Origin: Acanthococcus lagerstroemiae
Lineage: Eukaryota; Arthropoda; Insecta; Hemiptera; Eriococcidae
Assembly: GCA_031841125.1 (NCBI GenBank)
Contig: CM063108.1
Span: 43,856,122-43,920,121, forward strand
Direction: 5' to 3'
DNA length: 64,000 nucleotides
This document shows, piece after piece, positions 58,808-64,000 of this stretch (position 1 is the first letter of the stretch; every line of letters starts with the position of its first letter). Under the pieces are notes generated by a model that made no database searches, was not told the origin of the DNA, and saw only the letters and a list, made by a program, of their open reading frames with translations. The translations under genes and the position numbers were made by a program.

Positions 58808-59119
58808 TCCCCGACCTGTCTACTTTTACCCTTCCTTCCGCAACTTCGTATAAGTTCTTTAGAATTCTAATAAATATACTGTTGACCCCTTGTTTGAATA
58901 TGGCGTCCCATAGGTAATCCAGGTAGACCGAATCGAAGACTTTTTGGAAGTCAATCAGTAGAATAAATAACGGAATGTTATATGCATTGCACTGCTCTAT
59001 TAACCAGTTAGTTATAAAAATTAGCCTACCCCTTCGGAACCCTGCCTGTTCCTGCCCTTGATTCCAGTCTAACTGAGCGTATAACCTGTTTTTAGCACTC
59101 TAGCAAAGACTTTGGATAC
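58808..59119 (-). pseudogene. RTE-like LINE, upstream RT part
   Basis: Minus-strand frames read SKVFARVLK, then (one base shifted) NRLYAQLDWNQGQEQAGFRR, PLFILLIDFQKVFDSVYLDY and ILKNLYEVAEGRVKV, ending DRSGRKF at the array border. These are the finger and palm motifs (E-Q-x-G-F-R and the first catalytic D in LIDFQKVFDS) that stand immediately before K-x-x-x-G-V-x-Q-G-D-P in this LINE type. The other side of the array begins KTKRGVKQGDPL, so both are halves of one copy. It is 5'-truncated near 59119, where a mariner fragment abuts it. Confidence 0.88.
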
Positions 59120-59120
59120 A

Positions 59121-59348
59121 TTGGAGGTTACGCTATTTCCTGAACTGAAGGCAGCCTTACGTGGTCGTCAATTCGGCACGAATCAAGAAGTCATCACCGC
59201 GGTGCAGATGTGTTTCTCCTCGATATTGGCAAAGGAATACGTGAAAACGTTCGATAAATGGCAGGAACGAATGAACGCCTGTATAGCTATGAATGGCGTT
59301 TATTTTGAAAAAGATATTCGGGTACTTAATGAAGATGATGATTCATAA
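59121..59348 (+). pseudogene. mariner transposase C-terminal fragment
   Basis: The frame ends at a stop at 59346-59348 and reads LFPELKAALRGRQFGTNQEV, then about 30 codons later FDKWQERMNACIAMNGVYFE. The pattern L-F-P-x-L-K-x-x-L-R-G-x-x-F, x-E-V-x-x-A-V, W-x-x-(R)-x-x-x-C-I-x-x-x-G-x-Y is the C-terminal end of mariner transposases after the last catalytic aspartate. The rest of the element, including the DDE/D core and ends, is absent. It is a different relic from the one at 22538. Confidence 0.82.
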
Positions 59349-60239
59349 AAAATTTTGTAATCGTATACTTTGGTTTTTCTTCCTTAAAAAAATCTTTAAA
59401 AAACCTGGAGGGGTCAACGCATATGGTTTCTTTCAAATTGGCAAGGAACAGCGAGTTTTCTATCAACATAGAGGCAAATTGATATCAACATTGAATTCGG
59501 AGTCTCTCGAATAGGCTACAGCCGATATCCCGACGGAATCTTTGTACAGTTTATCAGCTCAAACATTTCCCCAAAATGTTGCCTGCCCACACCATTGAAA
59601 TACACAAACACCCGAATTCACATAGTCGTATCACAAGACTAATGGAAAGGAAGAGACAGGAAATTCCCAAGGATGGAAAGCTAAAGGGGTAAAAGGAATC
59701 GAGTGCATGTTATATTTCAACTCTTTCTTTAATAAAAAGCCCATGAAATGAGAAAAAAGCGTTAAAAACCCTTTTTTTAAAATAAGGCCTGCGTTAATCT
59801 GTGTTGCTCGAAAAGGTTATTTACCCCCCCCCCCGGGTAATGTTTCAAGAATGAATATGAAATAAGTATTAGATGTCATTTTTATACAAGATCTGATGTA
59901 AAAAAAAATGTTTATTTTTTCTTCAATGTACCATTGTATCTGGGATCCTTGAAGAAACCCGATTTTGGGGACTTCGAATTCTCCTAAAAGATTAGCAGAC
60001 GGAGTATGTGTGGAACATTTAGAGTTAGCATACTCTCGCCCGTTACTCTTTTTTTTTTACTTCCTCGAAACCGTTTCTTTATATCAAATTTGCTTAAATT
60101 AGTGGCGCCTTTGTATCACCCTGTATGTGATGGTGAATAAATTGCATACACTGAAAATGGAAGGCACTGAAGACGATACCATGCTCTCTTAAGCCTTAGG
60201 GAAGGGAGGATGATGAATAATATAATCAGGTATACTCAC

Positions 60240-60399
60240 ATCACTTTTGTGCATATCATCACATTCGGGTTCGTTGGATCACGATTGTCGTATATCTCCG
60301 GCATGACCGTTTTCAGCGAATAGTATCGTTCCAAAACCAGTTTCGCTTTCTCCATACTGTTCTTGCATCGCATCAGGCAGTTGGTAAGAAATTCTTCGT
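60240..60399 (-). CDS. CRAL-TRIO lipid-binding protein, N-domain exon
   Basis: This is the earlier of two exons found for a Sec14-like lipid carrier. It has two leading bases, 52 whole codons and two trailing bases. It reads EEFLTNCLMRCKNSMEKAKL, then VLERYYSLKTVMPEIYDNRD and DPTNPNVM. The pattern (D)-E-x-F-L-x-x-x-L-x-x-C-K-x-S-x-E-K-A-K, Y-Y-x-L-x-x-x-x-P-E-x-(Y/F)-x-N-R-D-P is the CRAL-TRIO N-terminal helix region of insect tocopherol-transfer-type proteins. Acceptor: TTTGAATTTTACAG before ACGAAG. Donor: GTGAGTATAC after AAAGTGAT. It starts in phase 1, so an upstream exon ending with the first base of a codon is needed; it was not found between here and 64000. No base change breaks the frame, so the gene may be active. 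Confidence 0.9.
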
Positions 60400-61600
60400 C
60401 TGTAAAATTCAAATCAATCTAGCTAGATAAAATTCAGAATAAAAATGTACCATCTTATACAGCACAGCCGACCCACTTCGCGGCTCATCTAGACCATGGG
60501 CTAAAGTTAGTTGGCTAAAAGGTGAGCTGGCTAAAGTGAGTTAGCTTCAGTATGTTAGATGGAGGAACATTAGTATGTACCCGTGTATCGCAATGCACGT
60601 AAGTTATTACTAATCAAACTATTTGGTGCACAATTTCACAATTTCCCTCACATTTGGTTTCCAGACTTTGGGTCTGGCTATACGTTTTATTTTACGCAGA
60701 CGTGTGTTCAAGAATGAGTAGATTTGCAAAAGTATATGATGTATGAATGTGTGCAGTACACGTTATACAAATTTTTTGTCATATATTACCTGGACAGAAG
60801 AAAGAAGGCTTTAATAAATTAATATAAATGAAAGATTCCACGGGAATAATACTGCGACGGCCCACTGGCAAGCTCAAAAAAACACCAGGAATTTGGAAAG
60901 AAAAATGCTGCACAAACAGTTTGAATAGGCCATCAGATATGTGCACTCAAAATAGTTTGGAAATTTTCAAGAATCAACATTTGTTATCAGCATTGTCATT
61001 ATATGTATGTGTACCTACCCTACCATCTGGATGTTGGCCTTTCGTTTATTTGCAAATTATTTAGATGTGTTGTCTACCCCTTAGCTGACAGTGACGGATA
61101 TATCCGTCAGTTTTTTTATTGTCCTTGAAAGAGTAGGGGTAATTCTTCTAATAATTCATAGTTTCAAGTTTGTTTTTTTTAAAGCATTTTTGAATTTATT
61201 TTTGAGGGATGATTTTTTTTTTTTTGTGGAACGTGTAATGTGTATGTAACTTAAAGCATGTATGAGTTTCAACTATCTACCACCCCGCTAGCTGGTGCAG
61301 GGGGTACGATTTGTAAACGACAAGGGAATTTTTGTAAACAACGAAGGAATTTTAAAAGACGGCGAAGAAATTTTTGTAAACAACAAAGGGATGTTCCACC
61401 TATTCTTTCGTCAGTAAAATTTTCTTTTCAGACACAATGAACATCAAGCATCAACATTAGGGTGACCCTTAAAAATAAAAATCCGAAATTTTCAAGTGCT
61501 ACCCCCTTAAATGGTTACCTCCTATGAAAAGAAAAATTCCCTCAACATTTTTACCCAGTTGATTAATACTAACCCGTGCCGCAAACGTGTTGAACTTTGA
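60400..61600. other. upstream side of the CRAL-TRIO exon; no exon found
   Basis: Searched by eye for a minus-strand N-terminal CRAL-TRIO exon without success. It holds T-runs near 61150-61230 and, at 61318-61385, three repeats of a TTTTGTAAACAACRA(A/G)GGAA-like phrase. Confidence 0.35.
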
Positions 61601-61639
61601 AATAACGGAAGCGCGTCGTGTCTCTCTGCTATCTCGGGT

Positions 61640-61834
61640 CTTGGGTGAACCAGGCGGCGTGATTTGCCTAGTTCCCACTGCGTATGGTTTAAGGACCGTA
61701 ATATCGATTTAAATGCGGTAGTTGTCCATTGCGATGGTAAGCTTTTACCAGGATTAACAGGCAATGAATCAGTTGATACATTTCCGATCATTTCAACGGA
61801 TAGGGAAATAGAACAGATTCTTCACGTTCCAGCT
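61640..61834 (+). pseudogene. transposase-like fragment (VVHCDGKLLPGLTG type)
   Basis: The plus frame carries LNAVVVHCDGKLLPGLTG followed by VDTFPIIST and IEQILHVPATR. I recall the pattern V-V-H-x-D-G-K-L-L-P-x-L-T-G, V-D-x-x-P-(I/V), (I/E)-x-x-(I/L)-L-x-V-P from abundant transposon-derived proteins in arthropods, but I cannot name the family with confidence. It has a stop just upstream and ends where the CAGGGTGT repeat begins, so it is a fragment. Confidence 0.4.
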
Positions 61835-61835
61835 A

Positions 61836-61935
61836 CAAGGTGTATTTACTGGATTTGGGAAACAAAATATCATGACTTTTCCTGACTATCTTGGGGGATA
61901 TAAAAAAGAAGTGGAAGGTGGGGGGCAAATTCGGG
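61836..61935 (+). repeat. interspersed CAGGGTGTCTACTGG repeat, copy 2
   Basis: CAAGGTGTATTTACTGG then GGAAACAAAATATCATGACT and a GGGGGCAAATTC tail match 11119-11220. It begins right at the end of the transposase-like frame. Confidence 0.55.
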
Positions 61936-62208
61936 TGCTAAAATTAGAAAAACACTGTTTAACGAAGTCACTAGAGGAGGTGAAAGGGCCAGATCCCCTG
62001 GACACCCATCTTCAAGTCGCATTACATTTATTTGGAGTGTTCTGATTCACTTGCAGTTTATCGCTTCATGTCTGAGCTGATCAGATGAAGATGTCAGTAT
62101 TTTCAAAAATTCAATCGGATAATTAGGATCAATGCTGATTATGGTTTCTAAACACTGAAATCTTTAGGATACGGGGCTAAAAATAGGCCAGGGACTATAC
62201 AAATGGAA
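61936..62208. other. no recognised feature
   Basis: Nothing could be supported here. Confidence 0.35.
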
Positions 62209-62808
62209 ACGAAACAATATCCGAGTATATTATGGCCGCGTTAGATCAGATGCAAATGTACAACTAAGGTACGTACTATTTTAAGCTCATTTTGGAAATT
62301 TCAGATTTCCAACCCCCTAATGATTTCTGAAGGGAGACATTTATAGTCACCCAATTTTAACATAATGTAAAGAAATTCAAGATAAAACAGTTCCGGAAAA
62401 TACAAGTCAAAAAGATAGGGGGTCCAGAGGGGGTCAAATTCGGTGGTCCCTTCTAATAGCGTACCGATTTTTTTTATCTTAAAACGTATAGGTCGTGTGA
62501 TACATAAATAAATACGAGAAACAATGTCCAAATATATTATGCTTGTGTTAAATCAGATGTAAATATAATAGTAAGGCATTTTGAGCTCGTTTTGGAAATT
62601 TCAGATATTTAAGCGCGTAATAGTTTCTGAAGGGAGACAGTTATAGCCACCAGATTTTAACATAATGTAAAGAAATTCAATGTAAAACTATTCCAAAATA
62701 TTCAAGTTAAAGAAATCTGGGGGCCAGAAGAAGCAAAATTTTCTGGCCCCGTCCTAATTAAGCTACCGAAATTTTCTGCAGCCTAAAACCTGTTCCGGGT
62801 TCATGCGA
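62209..62808. repeat. 300-bp tandem duplication
   Basis: TTTTGGAAATTTCAGAT occurs at 62290 and 62590, exactly 300 bp apart. Flanking phrases keep the same order: ATATTATG(G/C)-CG-GTTA(G/A)ATCAGATG, TTTCTGAAGGGAGACA, TTTTAACATAATGTAAAGAA and GG-CC-GAGG. Identity is roughly 75-80% by eye. Confidence 0.85.
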
Positions 62809-62819
62809 ACTCATCCAGA

Positions 62820-62950
62820 AAGTACGACCCCCCCCCCCGGCTCTTACGACTCACCGCCAACCTCGAACAAACACACATACCCATACAGACAAACAAGCCC
62901 TTTTATATATTAGATTTCGCTCTGCCCAGAGCGGCGCCAAAGGGAAAGTT
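62820..62950 (-). mobile_element. possible retroelement end with TTGTTTGTCTGT motif
   Basis: On the minus strand the sequence reads GCGAAATCTAATATATAAAA, then GGGCTTGTTTGTCTGTATGG and a TGTGTTTGTT stretch before a G-run. This style recurs at the ends of arthropod repeats. The class is not determined. Confidence 0.3.
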
Positions 62951-63293
62951 TTGATACAAGTTCCCTCTTCTCTACCTCATTAAGGACAACAAGTGACTCG
63001 GTTTTCACACAGAAAACATTTTTGGCCGCTTTACAACTTAATTAGCTAACTTTAGCACAAACGCGAGCAATCAATCTCACTGATGTTTTATTTTCAAAAT
63101 TAACGAAAACGAAGCCCTTATAAACGGGAGGGTTATCAAAAACTGCGGATAGAATTCAGAAATGACGATGTTAAGGTGCCTACTCTCAAGGTACACCCAA
63201 TATGCGAAAATTTTGCAATTCTGTAATCAATGTTTTTTTTGCCACGTTCTGATTTCCACGTTCTTAGACAACTGTGCGGCGCTTCGTTTTGTT
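62951..63293. other. no recognised feature
   Basis: No support for an exon of the CRAL-TRIO gene or any other gene. Confidence 0.35.
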
Positions 63294-63301
63294 CACTCAC
63301 C

Positions 63302-63467
63302 CAGTGGCGTAGCTAGGGGTTTCCTAAAGGAGGGGGGACACAATAAGGTTTTCAAGGGAGAAAAAGTCTAAAATTGTAGTATTTTTAAAAAATCGCCAAT
63401 ATTAGAGGACTATGTAAAAATATTGAGGGGACACGTGCCCCCTGCCCCTCTCGACGCTGCGCCACTG
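63302..63467. mobile_element. hAT-type MITE, 166 bp
   Basis: The ends CAGTGGCGTAGCTAGG and (inverted) CAGTGGCGCAGCGTCG share their first eight bases and several more. The flanks are a perfect 8-bp duplication CACTCACC (63294-63301 and 63468-63475). The inside has AAGTCTAAAATTGTAGTATT and CCAATATTAGAGGACTATG, as at 32676 and 39542, but lacks about 90 bp of their middle. Confidence 0.93.
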
Positions 63468-63475
63468 CACTCACC

Positions 63476-64000
63476 CCATTCTTCAAGATAAAAGGTAAAT
63501 AGAACGGAGTAGTAATGGTAACGAACAAATACTCATTTTTGAATGCTCGAACGTTTCAAGCAATTATTGTAAGTCAAATTCAAATAGAGGTACTTAAAAA
63601 AGAAATGTTCAATCTTTAGAAATGCTCACGGGGCAAGTTTCAGCGAGCAACTAGGCATTCGCTTCAGATAAATGCTCGAGGTTTATTCTTCAATTTTGTG
63701 TTATCTCTGAGCTCTTCAAGAAAAAGTTGATCGCGAATTATGTTACGACTTGAATCCTGTCAAAATGAATTCTACAAATCCAGAGAAATGTATCATTATT
63801 TCAAGTATTTTCTCACAGTCACGATACACGGAAGTGGAATAAAGAAATCATCGCTCTCAGAGAGAAATAATTGAAATCAGAAATGTCTCAAAAATGGCCA
63901 CCTGTCATAGACATTTGGACGGTTGTAAATGTCCAAATATCGACTTTTCATGGTCGATGGTCTATTTTTGGTCCATTTTTCATCACTATAGACATTTTCA
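63476..64000. other. no recognised feature at window end
   Basis: Toward the end, CAAATGTC/GACATTTG-type phrases (near 63912-63935) form small dyads. No gene was recognised. Confidence 0.35.

Larger units (their letters stand above)
49448..60239 (-). other. 10.8-kb intron of the CRAL-TRIO gene
   Basis: On the minus strand the intron begins GTGAGTATAC (donor, plus 60230-60239) and ends TTTTTATTTTTCAG (acceptor, plus 49448-49461). Phases agree: the upstream exon leaves AT and the downstream exon gives A. It carries an LTR-like block, a (TC)n tract, an RTE-like LINE split by a satellite array, and a mariner fragment. Unlisted parts (50720-51120, 51210-52300 and 59400-60230) show nothing recognisable. 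Confidence 0.8.

Overview
This is a non-coding-rich, AT-rich stretch of a eukaryotic nuclear genome. It is almost certainly from an arthropod and probably from an insect; a hemipteran such as a whitefly or aphid is a guess from the style of the repeats. The signs are spliced coding exons with GT-AG boundaries, a tRNA-derived SINE, RTE-like and I/Jockey-like LINEs, mariner and pogo transposase remnants, many hAT-type MITEs with intact 8-bp target site duplications, long palindromic foldback elements and a tandem satellite. No bacterial-style genes, rRNA genes, functional tRNA genes or CRISPR arrays were seen.

Layout. 0-2.3 kb: LINE 3' ends, a GTCGAAAT-type simple repeat and a SINE. 2.3-6.3 kb: degenerate ~100-bp modules around a 2.34-kb foldback palindrome. 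8.0-9.6 kb: a second, 1.6-kb palindrome. 10.6-11.0 kb: a MITE; 11.5-12.0 kb: an unassigned open frame. 13.4-14.1 kb: two hAT MITEs; 14.7-16.4 kb: a dead RTE-like LINE. 17-20.3 kb: a LINE ORF1 scrap, pogo-like and hAT-like ends. 22.2-23.0 kb: a mariner derivative rebuilt as an inverted repeat. 23.3-27.3 kb: hAT MITE, palindrome and a deleted pogo element. 27.6-30.5 kb: an old ~130-150-bp module array interrupted by a dead LINE (30.5-32.4 kb). 32.7-40.5 kb: hAT MITEs, duplications and a second SINE. 41-49 kb: a three-copy interspersed repeat, a compact hairpin and a 144-bp tandem duplication.

The only host gene supported is on the minus strand. Two exons (60240-60399 and 49198-49447) encode consecutive parts of a CRAL-TRIO (Sec14-like) lipid-binding protein, with matching splice phases. 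The 10.8-kb intron between them holds an LTR-like block, a (TC)n tract, an RTE-like LINE, a ~290-bp satellite array of about 19 monomers lying inside that LINE's reverse-transcriptase sequence, and a mariner transposase C-terminus. Upstream and downstream exons of this gene were not found and may lie outside the window.

No multi-gene system was found. The notable content is structural: a satellite array nested in a LINE nested in an intron, long palindromes, and a set of MITEs dated by clean target duplications.
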